Translations under genes and position numbers: made by a program
Shown here: piece after piece, positions 18,137 to 27,599 of the stretch
Layout of the letters: the number at the start of each line of letters is the position of its first letter
Numbering within the stretch: position 1 is the stretch's first letter
Assembly (NCBI GenBank): GCA_003021045.1
Contig: PXRN01000010.1
Location: 124,001-188,000 of the forward strand
Direction of reading: 5' to 3'
DNA length: 64,000 bases
Source: Halobacteriales archaeon QS_4_69_34
Lineage (GTDB): Archaea > Halobacteriota > Halobacteria > Halobacteriales > Halococcaceae
The notes under the pieces: model-generated
Told to the model about the DNA's origin: nothing
Database searches by the model: none
What the model saw: only the letters and a program-made list of their open reading frames with translations

Positions 18137-19177
18137 TCAGACGAGTACGCGCTCCAGGTCGACGACGGTCCCCCGCTCGGCCCCGGGATCGCCGACGAGC
18201 CGTCCGAGACAGACGACCGCACCGTCGGGCGTATAGCACGCGACGAGCGGTTCGTCCGCCGCCCCGCCGGTCCCCGCAGCGACGTCTTCCATCGGGGCAG
18301 CCACGCCCTCGACCCCGAGCACGCCGGGCGCGTACACCGGTGCTCCGTGGGCGACCTCCCGGGCGGCGCTCCCGGCGATCGTCACCCGTGGGAGGTGAGC
18401 GAGCGCGCGCTCGGCCGGCCCCACCGCCGCGGCGAGGGGGCCGGGATCGCCCGCCGCGGCGAACGCGAGCGCGTCCGCGAGGTCGTGACAGGTCACGAGG
18501 TCGGTGTCGTCGAACGGTTCCGTGCCCGTGCGCCGGAGGTCGCCCATGTGCGCGCCGGTGCCGAGCGCGAGGCCCAGGTCGTGACACAGCTTCCTGACGT
18601 ACGTGCCGCTCTCACAGCGGATCCGGAGGAGCGCCCGCCGGGACTCGGCTTCGATCGCGTCGAGCGCGTGGATCTCCCGGACCCGGAGCTCGCGGGCGAC
18701 GGCACTCTTTCTGGGCGGCTTCTGGTGGATCGGTCCCTCGAACGCGTCAAGGACGGCTCCGAGGTCGGCCGGCACGGGGGCGTGCAGTTCGAGGACGGCG
18801 ACGTACTCCTTATGGCCTTCGAGGGAGGCGGGCGCGAGCCGGGTCGCCGCCCCGAGGAGGATCGGCAGGCAGCCGGTGACCGTCGGATCGAGCGTGCCCG
18901 CGTGGGCCACCCGGTCGACGCCCGCGAGGTCGCGCACCCAGCCGGCCACCTGATGGGCGGAGGGGCCGGGCGGCTTGTCGAGGTTGACGACGCCGAAGGC
19001 GAGCCGCTCCGCGGCCGTGCGCTCGGCGGGCGGCCCACGCATCGCGGCGTCGGTGCCCGACGCGTCGTTCCCGGACGGGCCGTCGGCCGTGGACGATCCA
19101 CCGGCCGCAGGCGATCCGTCGATCGTGTGCGAACCGTCGGATGCCGGCGGTTCGTCCGCTCCATCCGGCGGGGTCAT
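18137..19177 (-). CDS. cbf5: Pseudouridine synthase Cbf5/TruB (H/ACA RNP catalytic subunit)
   Basis: 346 residues. Catalyses RNA-guided pseudouridylation of rRNA in the H/ACA complex and can act alone on tRNA U55. The catalytic motif [14 protein letters not shown] holds the nucleophilic Asp; [27 protein letters not shown] and a C-terminal PUA domain ([20 protein letters not shown] onward) are present. About 50 residues of disordered Ser/Asp/Gly-rich extension precede the core. The chosen ATG overlaps the cmk stop by 4 nt, supporting the start and coupling the two genes. Confidence 0.95.
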   Translation of the reverse strand: MTPPDGADEPPASDGSHTIDGSPAAGGSSTADGPSGNDASGTDAAMRGPPAERTAAERLAFGVVNLDKPPGPSAHQVAGWVRDLAGVDRVAHAGTLDPTVTGCLPILLGAATRLAPASLEGHKEYVAVLELHAPVPADLGAVLDAFEGPIHQKPPRKSAVARELRVREIHALDAIEAESRRALLRIRCESGTYVRKLCHDLGLALGTGAHMGDLRRTGTEPFDDTDLVTCHDLADALAFAAAGDPGPLAAAVGPAERALAHLPRVTIAGSAAREVAHGAPVYAPGVLGVEGVAAPMEDVAAGTGGAADEPLVACYTPDGAVVCLGRLVGDPGAERGTVVDLERVLV

Positions 19178-19755
19178 CGGGGGTCGCCGACCGCCACCTC
19201 GACCGGCGTCGCGCCCTCGTCGGCCGCGGGGTCGTAGGCCTCGACGGTCGCCAGTACAACCCGGGAGACGCCCTCGGGACTCCAGCGGGCGGTGTTCAGA
19301 ACGGCGTCGTAGATCGACCGGTCGGCGATGTCGATGCCGTAGTACCCCCGATACCGCTGGGCCTCGCTCTCCCCGCGGGCTCGGGTCTCCTCCCGAGCGC
19401 GTTCGCGGGACTTGTCCTCGCGCTCGGCGATGCGGGCGGCGCGCACGTCGAGCGGTGCGTCGAGCCACACGCGGAGCGTGGCGTGATCGCCGGCCATCCA
19501 GCCCGCCAGCCGCGATTCGAGCACGAGATCCTCGCGCTCGACGGCGACCTCGCGCTGGCGGCGGTCGAGTTCGCGGTCGATCTCCTCGTCCTCTTCGGCG
19601 AGCTTGTTGAGCTCTAGGGGCGTGAGTCCGCGCTCGGCGGCGAGCCCGCGGAAGACGTCGCCGCCGCTCGTGTGCTCGTAGCCGAGCGCGTCGGCGAGGG
19701 CCGCGGCCGTAGTACTCTTGCCGCTACCGGCGGGCCCGGAGACGGTGATCAACAT
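19174..19755 (-). CDS. cmk: Cytidylate kinase
   Basis: 193 residues; phosphorylates (d)CMP. P-loop [11 protein letters not shown] at residues 4-14, then [11 protein letters not shown], and the archaeal-type helical region with RLAGWMAG and [18 protein letters not shown]. Upstream partner of cbf5 with overlapping stop/start. In most archaea the order is adk-DUF106-cmk-cbf5; here DUF106 lies 2.1 kb upstream behind an inserted gene. Confidence 0.95.
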   Translation of the reverse strand: MLITVSGPAGSGKSTTAAALADALGYEHTSGGDVFRGLAAERGLTPLELNKLAEEDEEIDRELDRRQREVAVEREDLVLESRLAGWMAGDHATLRVWLDAPLDVRAARIAEREDKSRERAREETRARGESEAQRYRGYYGIDIADRSIYDAVLNTARWSPEGVSRVVLATVEAYDPAADEGATPVEVAVGDPR

Positions 19756-20056
19756 GGGCCTACTGGGGTAGCGCGGTACAAAGCGGTTGTGTCTGTGCGC
19801 GAAACGTACGGCCCGGGCGGCTCCTTCGGAGGGTGTCGCCGGCCGTCGACGGCCGCCCGATCTCGAACGCGTTCGCGGTCGCTCCCTTCCGGGGGTTCTC
19901 CGGCGACCCCGGCCGACGACCGCTGTGTCGGCTTCGCCACCTCGTTGCCAGCGAGAGCGTCCATAGCGGGCGATATCGTGACGCTCGTCCGCTCCGACGC
20001 GACGACACCAAACCCGTTAGGCAGGCTTTTTTTTTCTCCACCGGCCACTGACGGTG
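19756..20056. other. Intergenic region with a T9 tract
   Basis: Divergent gap between cmk (minus) and the LVIVD gene (plus). No coding content is recognised. A run of nine T at 20027-20035 stands out in this GC-rich sequence and lies about 20 nt before the LVIVD start; it may be a promoter-proximal element or a terminator for a transcript I do not see. Confidence 0.4.
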
Positions 20057-21592
20057 ATGTCACGCACCTTCGACGGCACCGAGGACGCGGGCGAAGCGGA
20101 CTGGACGTGGGTCGGCGACCGACGGGAACGCGGCGTCGGCCGCCGGTCGGTGCTGCGGGCCGCCGGGGCGGCCGGCACGGCCTCGCTGCTGCCGGCCGGC
20201 ACGGCGGCGGTGACCGGCAGCGCCGGCGTCGGGACGGCGAGCGCGGCCGAGGGCTCCGGCTATCGGTTCGTCAGCGAGGCCGCCGTACCCAACCCGACCG
20301 ACGTAAAGATAGACGGTACGTGGGCGTTCGCGGCGACGGGCGACTCCATTAGCGTCGTCGACGTCTCGAACCCGCGGCTTCCGACGCTGGCGGACCGTCA
20401 ACCCGCCGAGAACGCCTTCTGGGAGGACCTCAAGCTCGGCGGGGCCGACGGCAATATCGCCAGCCTCGCACAGGACGCCGACGATCCCGGCGGCATCCTG
20501 CTCTACGACACCTCGGGCCCGGCGAACCTCGAACGCGGGCGACTCTACCGGGCTGGAGAAGGTATTCACAACCACTTCATCGACGACAACCGGGACGTCG
20601 CGTACCTCTGCGTGAGCGATCCGTTCACCAATCCACGGGTGGTTATCGTGGACATCGGCGGCGGGCTGAGCGACACCGACACCGTCGACGTCCCCATCAC
20701 CCGCGAGGAAGCCGCAAACGACGACACCGTGTTGAGCATCTTCCGGCTGTCGGACGTGAACCCCGACATGGCGGCGGCGGGGCTGAACCCCTGTCACGAT
20801 CTGTTCGTCGAGCACCGCGAGGAGCGAGGTGGCCGCGACGTCGCGCACGTCTGTTTCTGGGACGCGGGCGTGGTCAGCGTCGACGTCACCGATCCCACCG
20901 ACCCGGTGGCGCTCGCACACTTCAACGCGGTCGAAGACGCCGACGTCGAACCCCGCAGCACGACCGAGTTCTACAGCCGGTATATTGGAATGCCCGGCAA
21001 CTCCCACTACACGCGGCCGACACCCGACGGTGAGTACCTGTTCGTCGGTGCGGAGGCCTACCCCGATCCCACCGGGACCGCCATTCCCGAGGAACATGGC
21101 GGCATCAAGGTGTTCGATCTCTCGGCGGTCGGCCTCCAGTCGCCGCTCGATCCCGATTCACCCCGGTACGACCCGCAGTCGCCGGCTCCCGTCGAGCGGA
21201 TCGCCCCACCCGAAGAGCCCGAGTACGGCGCGCTGCGCACCTCACACAACTTCGACTTCTCCGACGACGGCAGCCGCTTCTACTCGGTGTGGTATCAGGG
21301 TGGCGTCCGGGGGTACGACACCTCCGATCCCACCGACATCACGGAGCTGGCATCGTTCCTCTCGCCCAACGGAAACGCCTTCTGGGAGGCACAGGCGCTC
21401 GACCTGCCCGACGACGACCCGGACGCCCGGTACACGGTCGCCAGCGATCGCAACGGGAAGGGCCTCGTCGTGCTCGAACTGGTCGACGAGGAGACCGGGC
21501 CCTTCGGGACGCCCTCGGCGACGGACGTCAAGGACAGCCGCCCCGAGCTGACGGACGTGTTCGGCGGGACGATGGCCCAGCCGTTCGAGTGA
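20057..21592 (+). CDS. Tat-exported LVIVD-repeat protein
   Basis: 511 residues. The N-terminus has a twin-arginine signal, GRRSVLRAAGAAGTASLLPAG (residues about 32-51), followed by repeats of beta-propeller type with the LVIVD-like signature (SISVVDVSNPRLPTLA, RVVIVDIGGG, GVVSVDVTDPTDPVALAHF, GIKVFDLSAVG, GVRGYDTSDPTDITELASF). The ligand is unknown; related proteins are extracytoplasmic. The ATG at 20057 is preferred to a GTG one codon earlier. It splits the usual DUF106-cmk neighbourhood, suggesting insertion by rearrangement. Confidence 0.85.
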   Translation: MSRTFDGTEDAGEADWTWVGDRRERGVGRRSVLRAAGAAGTASLLPAGTAAVTGSAGVGTASAAEGSGYRFVSEAAVPNPTDVKIDGTWAFAATGDSISVVDVSNPRLPTLADRQPAENAFWEDLKLGGADGNIASLAQDADDPGGILLYDTSGPANLERGRLYRAGEGIHNHFIDDNRDVAYLCVSDPFTNPRVVIVDIGGGLSDTDTVDVPITREEAANDDTVLSIFRLSDVNPDMAAAGLNPCHDLFVEHREERGGRDVAHVCFWDAGVVSVDVTDPTDPVALAHFNAVEDADVEPRSTTEFYSRYIGMPGNSHYTRPTPDGEYLFVGAEAYPDPTGTAIPEEHGGIKVFDLSAVGLQSPLDPDSPRYDPQSPAPVERIAPPEEPEYGALRTSHNFDFSDDGSRFYSVWYQGGVRGYDTSDPTDITELASFLSPNGNAFWEAQALDLPDDDPDARYTVASDRNGKGLVVLELVDEETGPFGTPSATDVKDSRPELTDVFGGTMAQPFE

Positions 21593-21852
21593 GCCATCGG
21601 CAGTTTCGTCTAGCGGAATCGCCCGGCGGTCGCGTACCCGGGAGGGGATGATTGCGGGACTTTCCCGCCGTCTCCGTTGCCGTCGTCGACCTCGGCGGCG
21701 ACCGATAGAGGGGAATCGACGCCGCCCCCGAGATTCGTCGGACGCCGACGATGCCGCCTCCCGGGAGACCGTCACCTGATCGGAAACGGTCGGGGAGAGA
21801 ACGATGTCGGAACCGGTTCGTTCGGTCGAAGCTGAGTAGCTTTTCGCCCGGC

Positions 21853-22836
21853 TCAGCTGCTGGAGGGCGTCGTCTGGATGTTGAGCGACTTCTGGATAAT
21901 CTGCCGGAAGCCGATCGAGCAGAGGAAATACCAGACGAGCCACGCCTGGATCGGCCCGAGGACCGAAGCGTTCCACGTTTTCGGACCCACAATCGGGAGG
22001 ACCATACCAGCCCCTTGGGGGAGCTGGCCGGCCCCGCCGCGGAAACCGACCATCCAGTACATCCAGACGAACACCGGGATGGTCAGCAGCATGATCCAGA
22101 CCATCGGACGGAACTGCTCTTTGAACATCCCGAGCTGGTCGCCCATCGCGTCCATCTGCTCCTCCTGGATGCGCTCGACGGCGGCGTCGTCGCCGCGCTC
22201 TTTGGCCTCTTTGCGCCGCTCTTGGATGTCTGACATCTTCGCCTGCATCTCGCCCATCTTCTCGGTGTTCATCAGGTTCGCTTGGAGGTGGGTCGAGTAC
22301 AGCCCCGTGAGCACCGAGAGCACGATGACGACCGCATAGAAGGGCAGCACCTCGTTGAGCGGCCCCAGAAAGAGGTCCATCGCCGAGCCGACCGTATCCC
22401 GGATCGGCGGGAACCAGTAGGCCGGGAAAAAGGCGAGTGCACCCAGCGCCGCCAGCTTGTCGTAGGTCGACCAGCCCGAGTCCTCCTCCGCCGTGGAATC
22501 GTCCTCGTCGAGGGCCTCGCGTACGCCCTCGGGATCGTCGAGCACGAAGCCGTCGCCGTCGCCGTCGACGAGGATCCCCGTCTCGATCAGCCGGCCCCAC
22601 TGTCCGGAGGTGAGGTCGTCGCTGACGTCGCTCCACGCCACCGTCCGGGCCGTGCCGCCGTCCGAGACGTGCTCGCCGTCGGCGCCCGCATTGCTCTCGG
22701 CGCTCGCGCCGTCGGTGGCGTCGCTCGCGCCGGTCGCGTCGCCGGTCCCCGAGCGCTCGAGGACCGCCCCGAGTGCGTCGGCCATCGTGTCGTCCTCGGC
22801 GACGAGCGACCGTACTTTGCCCGCTGTGCGTGCCAT
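21853..22836 (-). CDS. DUF106 (EMC3/TMCO1-like) membrane protein
   Basis: 327 residues. Starts MARTAGKVRSLVAEDD, with an acidic disordered stretch to about residue 100. Membrane helices lie near 130-150 and 165-190, then a charged coiled coil (MQAKMSDIQERRKEAKE...MDAMGDQLGMFKEQFRPMVW) and two or three helices at the C-terminus. Family members are distant relatives of the Oxa1/YidC/EMC3 insertases and likely help membrane-protein insertion. The ATG at 22836 was preferred over one ten codons upstream. The protein ends in a Thr-Pro-Ser-Ser-Ser tail. Confidence 0.88.
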   Translation of the reverse strand: MARTAGKVRSLVAEDDTMADALGAVLERSGTGDATGASDATDGASAESNAGADGEHVSDGGTARTVAWSDVSDDLTSGQWGRLIETGILVDGDGDGFVLDDPEGVREALDEDDSTAEEDSGWSTYDKLAALGALAFFPAYWFPPIRDTVGSAMDLFLGPLNEVLPFYAVVIVLSVLTGLYSTHLQANLMNTEKMGEMQAKMSDIQERRKEAKERGDDAAVERIQEEQMDAMGDQLGMFKEQFRPMVWIMLLTIPVFVWMYWMVGFRGGAGQLPQGAGMVLPIVGPKTWNASVLGPIQAWLVWYFLCSIGFRQIIQKSLNIQTTPSSS

Positions 22837-22938
22837 TACCGGCAGTTTGCGCCCACGGATAATCAACTTTTCACTCCCGTGCGAGGACGACGCCCGATCG
22901 GCCAGTTCACTTCTGCCGTCGACGGGTCGCTCGACCCG

Positions 22939-24624
22939 TCACGTCCGACGATCGCCCTCGTCTTTCCCGTCTTCGCTCTCCCCGGTCCCGCGTTCCCCAT
23001 CGCCCGCCCCGTTCTCGCTCGCCCATCCACGGGCGCGCTCGACGGCCTCGCCCCAGCGGGCGTAGCGCCGCTCGATCGCCGCCCGGTCGCCGGCCGGCTC
23101 GAACCGCCTGTCGATCCGTCGGTTCGCCCGGCAGTCGTCGACGCCCGCCCAGTAGCCGACGGCCAGTCCGGCGGCGTAGGCGGCCCCGAGCGCGGTCGTC
23201 TCCGCGACGGCCGGACGGACCACGGGACAGTCGAGGACGTCCGCCAGCAGCTCACAGAGCAGGTCGTTCCCGATCGCGCCGCCGTCGACGCGCAGCCCGT
23301 CGGGTTCGACCCCGCTGTCGGCGGCCATCGCGTCGGCGACGTCGCGGGTCCGGAAGGCGATCGCTTCGAGGGTGGCGCGGACGACGTGCTCTGGCCGCGT
23401 CTCCCGCGTGAGCCCGAGGATCGTCCCACGAGCGTGGCCGTCCCAGTGGGGCGCACCGAGGCCCGCGAAGGCGGGCACGACGAACACCCCGCCGGTCGAC
23501 GCCACGCGCCGGGCGACCGGCTCCGCGTCGTCGGCCGCGTCGAGAACGCCGGCGTCGACGAGCCACTCGATCGCCGCCCCAGTGGCGAAGATCGACCCTT
23601 CGAGGGCGTACTGCACCGGCTCGCCCGCGCGCTGGAACGCGATCGTGGTGAGGAGGTCGTGCTCGCTCTCGACCGCGTCGATGCCCGTGTTCTGGAGGAC
23701 GAACGCGCCGGTTCCATAGGTGCTCTTGGCGTCGCCGGGCGCGAAGCAGGCCTGTCCGAACAGCGCGGCCTGCTGGTCGCCCAACACGCCCGTGACCGGC
23801 ACCGCGCTCCCGAGAAACCCGTCCGGATCGGTCGTGCCATACGCTTCGGGGTCGCTCGACGGACACACCTCCGGAAGACAGGCTTCGGGAACGCCGAACT
23901 CCGCACGGAGGTCGGGGTCCCACTGCCCCCGGTGGACGTCGTAGAGCATCGTCCGCGAGGCGTTCGTGACGTCGGTCGCGTGCGCGCCGGTGAGGTTATA
24001 GAGCAGCCACGCGTCGACCGTCCCGAGCAGGGCGTCGCCGCGTTCGGCGCGCTCGCGGAGCGCGTTCGGGCCGTCGTCTCCCGTGTCGTTGCCTCCCGTG
24101 TCGCCGCCTCCTGTCGTGTCGTCGTGTCTCGTCGTGCCGTCACGTCCCGTTGTGTCGTCGCTTCCCGTGCTCTCGCCAGCGTTGTCGAGCAGCCACTCGG
24201 CCTTCGTCGCCGAGAAGTACGCGTCGACCTGCAACCCCGTCGTCGCGCGGATTTCCCCCGACTTCCCGGCGGCGTCGAGTTCCTCGACCCGGTCGGTGGT
24301 CCGGCGGTCCTGCCAGACGATCGCGTCGTGGAGGGGCGCGCCGGTCTCGGCGTCCCACAGCAGGGTGGTCTCGCGCTGGTTCGTGAGACCGAGGGCGGCC
24401 AGTTGCTCGGCCTCGATTCCGGCCGCGTCGAGGGCGCGCGTCGTCACCGTCTTCGTGTTCGCCCACAGTTCGGCCGGATCGTGCTCGACCCAGCCCGGCC
24501 GCGGGTACCGCTGCTCGTGGGTCGTGTAGGCGCTCTCGACGGCTCGTCCGTCGCGACCGAAGACCACGAAACGCGTGCCGGTCGTGCCCTGGTCGATCGC
24601 GCCGACGTACTGCTCGCGTGCCAT
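22939..24624 (-). CDS. glpK: Glycerol kinase
   Basis: 561 residues; ATP-dependent phosphorylation of glycerol, a main carbon source of haloarchaea. FGGY-family motifs: YVGAIDQGTTGTRFVVF, LTNQRETTLLWD, GVLGDQQAALFGQ, STYGTGAFVLQNTG and VPAFAGLGAPHWD. A Thr/Asp/Gly-rich insert at about residues 150-183 makes the protein longer than the usual 500-515 and is encoded by imperfect repeats. The C-terminus is acidic and disordered. Divergent from glpA, as expected for a glycerol-use locus. Confidence 0.95.
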   Translation of the reverse strand: MAREQYVGAIDQGTTGTRFVVFGRDGRAVESAYTTHEQRYPRPGWVEHDPAELWANTKTVTTRALDAAGIEAEQLAALGLTNQRETTLLWDAETGAPLHDAIVWQDRRTTDRVEELDAAGKSGEIRATTGLQVDAYFSATKAEWLLDNAGESTGSDDTTGRDGTTRHDDTTGGGDTGGNDTGDDGPNALRERAERGDALLGTVDAWLLYNLTGAHATDVTNASRTMLYDVHRGQWDPDLRAEFGVPEACLPEVCPSSDPEAYGTTDPDGFLGSAVPVTGVLGDQQAALFGQACFAPGDAKSTYGTGAFVLQNTGIDAVESEHDLLTTIAFQRAGEPVQYALEGSIFATGAAIEWLVDAGVLDAADDAEPVARRVASTGGVFVVPAFAGLGAPHWDGHARGTILGLTRETRPEHVVRATLEAIAFRTRDVADAMAADSGVEPDGLRVDGGAIGNDLLCELLADVLDCPVVRPAVAETTALGAAYAAGLAVGYWAGVDDCRANRRIDRRFEPAGDRAAIERRYARWGEAVERARGWASENGAGDGERGTGESEDGKDEGDRRT

Positions 24625-24789
24625 GCCCGCACGCACCGTGGCATCGTCAATAGCGTTCCGGGCTCCCACGTCTCTCGGGCCGGTGCCCGTGACTCGGTGC
24701 CGTCCATCGCCGACTCGAACGGCGTCGGATGCGAGCCGAGGCTGCGAGCGACGAACAGTGGGGCCGAGAGCGACGAACGGTGCACGACC

Positions 24790-24955
24790 GCGAGTGCCGA
24801 TGCACACGAGAAACCGCCCCGCGACCCCCGCACGATCCACACGCCTCCCCGGCCGATGCTCCGCTCGGGCCACCGCAACGTACCGCCGGCCCTCGCTCCA
24901 CTCGTCTCTCGCGAGGGGCGTGCATCGCAACCCAGCGCGCCCGCGCGCGTCGATC
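24790..24955 (+). repeat. Dispersed intergenic element, copy 4
   Basis: Head GTGCCGATGCACACGAGAAA followed by CCGCCCCGCGACC, middle GCCTCCCCGGCCGATGC, tail CTCTCGCGAGGGGCGTGC then CCGCGCGCG. It occupies the centre of the 447 bp divergent promoter region between glpK and glpA and is co-oriented with glpA. Confidence 0.6.
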
Positions 24956-25071
24956 ACCCCCGACCTCGACGTTCGCCATCTGCCCTCTCCGGCGGCTCGT
25001 TCGCCCGGCGTCCGGACACGGCGAGGCCACCGACAGTAGAGTGAAGTGGACAGCGGGCCGAGCGTCCGGAG

Positions 25072-26343
25072 ATGGACGCCGAGACCGAGGTGGCCGTCGT
25101 CGGGGGCGGCGCGACCGGCACCGGCGTCGTCCGCGACCTCACACTGCGCGGGATCGACGCGACGCTGATCGAGCGGGGCTCTCTCACGAGCGGGACCACG
25201 GGCCGGATGCACGGCCTGCTCCACAGCGGCGCGCGCTATGCGGTCTCCGACCCGGCGAGCGCGCGCGAGTGCAGCGCCGAGAGCCGGGTGCTCCGGGAGA
25301 TCGCGGGCCACTGCATCGAACCCGTCGGCGGGCTGTTCGTGGAACTGCCCGCGGACTCCGAGGACTACTTCGAGCGGAAGCTGGCGGGCTGCCGGGACTG
25401 TGAAATTCCGGCCGCGGTGCTCTCGGCCGGCGAGGCGGTCCGCGAGGCCGAGCCCGCGATCGCCCGGGACGCCCGACGCGCCATCCAGGTGCCCGACGCC
25501 GTGATCGACCCCTTCCGGCTGTGTGCCGCGAACGCCGTCGACGCCGCGGCGCGCGGCGCGCACGTTCGGACCCACGCCGAGGTGACGGACGTGCTCGTCG
25601 AGGACGACCGGGTGAGAGGGATCGAAGTACACCACGGGTCGGGGTCGGAGGAGCGTCGCGGTCGGGACGCCGAACGGATCGAAGCCGAGTACGTCGTCAA
25701 CGCCACCGGCGCGTGGGCCGGCCAGTTCGGCGCGCTGGCCGGCGTCGAGATCGGGATGGCCCCCTCGAAGGGTGCGATGGCGGTGCTCGACGGCCGGGCG
25801 GTCGACACGGTCCTGAATCGCTGCCGGCCCCGCAGCGCGGGCGACATCGCCGTTCCCCACGAGAGCACCTGCGTCCTCGGGACGACCGACGTCCCGATCG
25901 ACGATCCCGACGTGTTCGACAAAGCGGACCGGGAGATCGACCGGCTGGTCGAGGAGCTCGCGGCGCTCGTGCCCGCGTTCGCGGATGCCCGGGTCGTCGA
26001 CGCCTACTGGGGCGTCCGACCGCTGTACGAGCCATCGCCGTCCGACGGAGAGGACTCGACGGGTCGAACGCGTGATTTCGCGCTGCTCGACCACGAAGCG
26101 CGCGACGGGCTCGCGGGACTGGCCTCGATCGTCGGCGGGAAGCTCACCACCCACCGGCTGATGGCCGAGGCGCTCGTCGATCACGTCTGCGAGCGCCTCG
26201 GGTACGCGACGGCGTGCCGCACGGCCGACGTCGCGCTGCCGGGCGGCGACGATCCCGCGGTGCTCCGCGAGCGGATGGCCGAGTTCGGCATCGACGTGCC
26301 CGTCGGGCGGAACGTTCGGCGAGCCGGCGGTAGCGGGCGGTGA
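25072..26343 (+). CDS. glpA: Anaerobic glycerol-3-phosphate dehydrogenase subunit A, C-terminally truncated
   Basis: 423 residues. FAD-binding Rossmann motif EVAVVGGGATGTGVVRDLTL at the start, then RGSLTSGTTGRMHGLLHSG, VPDAVIDPFRLC, YVVNATGAWAG and IVGGKLTTHRLMAE place it firmly in GlpA. Full-length haloarchaeal GlpA has roughly 150 more residues with a BFD-like [2Fe-2S] region; here the frame stops just after the linker (LPGGDDPAVLRERM). No continuation is seen in other frames, and glpB and glpC do not follow. It may still be an active FAD dehydrogenase or a decaying remnant. Confidence 0.85.
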   Translation: MDAETEVAVVGGGATGTGVVRDLTLRGIDATLIERGSLTSGTTGRMHGLLHSGARYAVSDPASARECSAESRVLREIAGHCIEPVGGLFVELPADSEDYFERKLAGCRDCEIPAAVLSAGEAVREAEPAIARDARRAIQVPDAVIDPFRLCAANAVDAAARGAHVRTHAEVTDVLVEDDRVRGIEVHHGSGSEERRGRDAERIEAEYVVNATGAWAGQFGALAGVEIGMAPSKGAMAVLDGRAVDTVLNRCRPRSAGDIAVPHESTCVLGTTDVPIDDPDVFDKADREIDRLVEELAALVPAFADARVVDAYWGVRPLYEPSPSDGEDSTGRTRDFALLDHEARDGLAGLASIVGGKLTTHRLMAEALVDHVCERLGYATACRTADVALPGGDDPAVLRERMAEFGIDVPVGRNVRRAGGSGR

Positions 26344-26394
26344 GAGGTGGACGTAACTGGATCGTCGGAGACCTAGCCGGGTCGAGAGGGGACG

Positions 26395-26480
26395 GTCGCG
26401 GTCAGCGGTGGCGGTGCGGAGCGGCGCGGCCGCTCGCGTGTATCGGCACTCGCGGTCTGTGCCGCCGCTCCACCCGACAA
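26395..26480 (-). repeat. Dispersed intergenic element, inverted partial copy
   Basis: Minus-strand reading gives GCGAGTGCCGATACACGCGA followed by GCGGCC...CCGCACCGCCACCGC, matching the head of copy 4 (GTGCCGATGCACACGAG). It lies between the convergent ends of glpA and adk, so it is not upstream of a gene on its own strand. Confidence 0.5.
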
Positions 26481-26574
26481 CACCCGCTCCGTGATTCGGC
26501 CGATCGACGGAGTCCGGGTACGCGAATCGACCGTGGTGGCTCGTGTCCGCAGCCGCTTCGCGGGCCGGATCGAG

Positions 26575-27207
26575 TTACAGGACGTTCTCGATCGCCGCGT
26601 CGAGGTCGGTCCACACCGCCTCGGGGGGCTGTTCGCCGTCGATCTCGATCAGCTCGCCGCGCTCGCGGTAGCGCTCGACGACCGGCTCGGTGTTCTCGCG
26701 GTAGACCCGGAGGCGCTCTCGCACGACGTCTTCGGTGTCGTCCTCGCGCTGGGTCAGCTCGCCGCCGCAGTCGTCACACACACCCGCCTCCTCGGGCGGA
26801 TCGAACTCGACGTGGTGGTTGCGCCCACACTCCGTACAGACGCGCCGGCCGGTCAGGCGCTCGACCAACGTCGACTCGCTCACCGAGAGGTACGCGGCGG
26901 CGTCGAGGTCGGTCATCGCGTCGAGTTCGGCCGCCTGATCGAGGTTGCGTGGATAGCCGTCGAGGACGTAGCCCTCGGCCGTGGCGAGCGCCTCGGCGAC
27001 GATCGCATCGACCACGGGGTCGGGCACGAGCTCGCCGGCTTCCATGTACTCCCGAGGCGTGCCGTGCTCGGTTTCCATGTCCTTGTTCGCTCGGAGCGCG
27101 TCGCCCGTCGTGACATGTTCGATCCCGTAGGCATCGGCGACGTTCGCGCTCTGGGTTCCCTTGCCCGCGCCCGGCGGCCCGAACAACAGGAGGTGTGGTT
27201 CGCTCAT
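26575..27207 (-). CDS. adk: Adenylate kinase
   Basis: 210 residues, zinc-type long adenylate kinase: P-loop [12 protein letters not shown] at residues 8-19, [23 protein letters not shown], and a LID domain with four cysteines CTECG...GVCDDCGG binding zinc. The ATG at 27207 is the correct start: the frame is open for 51 more codons upstream, but that stretch encodes the remnant of a different membrane protein. Bacterial-type adk is usual in haloarchaea. Confidence 0.95.
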   Translation of the reverse strand: MSEPHLLLFGPPGAGKGTQSANVADAYGIEHVTTGDALRANKDMETEHGTPREYMEAGELVPDPVVDAIVAEALATAEGYVLDGYPRNLDQAAELDAMTDLDAAAYLSVSESTLVERLTGRRVCTECGRNHHVEFDPPEEAGVCDDCGGELTQREDDTEDVVRERLRVYRENTEPVVERYRERGELIEIDGEQPPEAVWTDLDAAIENVL

Positions 27208-27599
27208 CGAGCGCCGTTCTCTCGGCAGGGCAAAAAGCGTTGCACTCGATGGCGGTGATTGCGGGCTACCGTCCCCCTCCCCACACGACGGCTCGGCGAT
27301 CGCGTCAGGGCCCGCGAGAGCGGCCAACTCCCGGAAGGCGACGAAACCGGTGTACCCCAACAGCGAGAGCGTCGGGAGGACGATGAACAGGAGCGTGGCC
27401 GTCGCCGCGGCGCTCGCGAATCGACGCGGAGCTGTATCCAGCGACTGACCGGGCGTGCGCCGTAGTAGACGAACAGCCCGAAGACGAACGTCCCGACGAA
27501 CGAGAGAAAGAATAGGCCGACGATGCCGGCCACCACGGCGGCCACGAGCTACCAGCCGGCGCGTCGGCGGTCGAACTCCAGGGGCAGTCGAGCGGCCAT
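27208..27599 (-). pseudogene. N-terminal fragment of a membrane protein, likely AI-2E family transporter
   Basis: From ATG 27599: [16 protein letters not shown], then an in-frame TAG, then hydrophobic [20 protein letters not shown] and [14 protein letters not shown] frameshift follows after RVDSRA, and another frame continues [20 protein letters not shown] then [27 protein letters not shown] followed by a basic cap resembles haloarchaeal AI-2E (PerM/TqsA-like) transporters, which are normally about 340 residues. Only about 110 residues remain, and the last segment runs without a stop into adk. Confidence 0.6.

Noticed and set aside
24625-26184. Open frame on the minus strand extending glpK upstream by 520 codons
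   Set aside because: It is the antisense shadow of glpA; glpK starts at 24624 with the normal family N-terminus.
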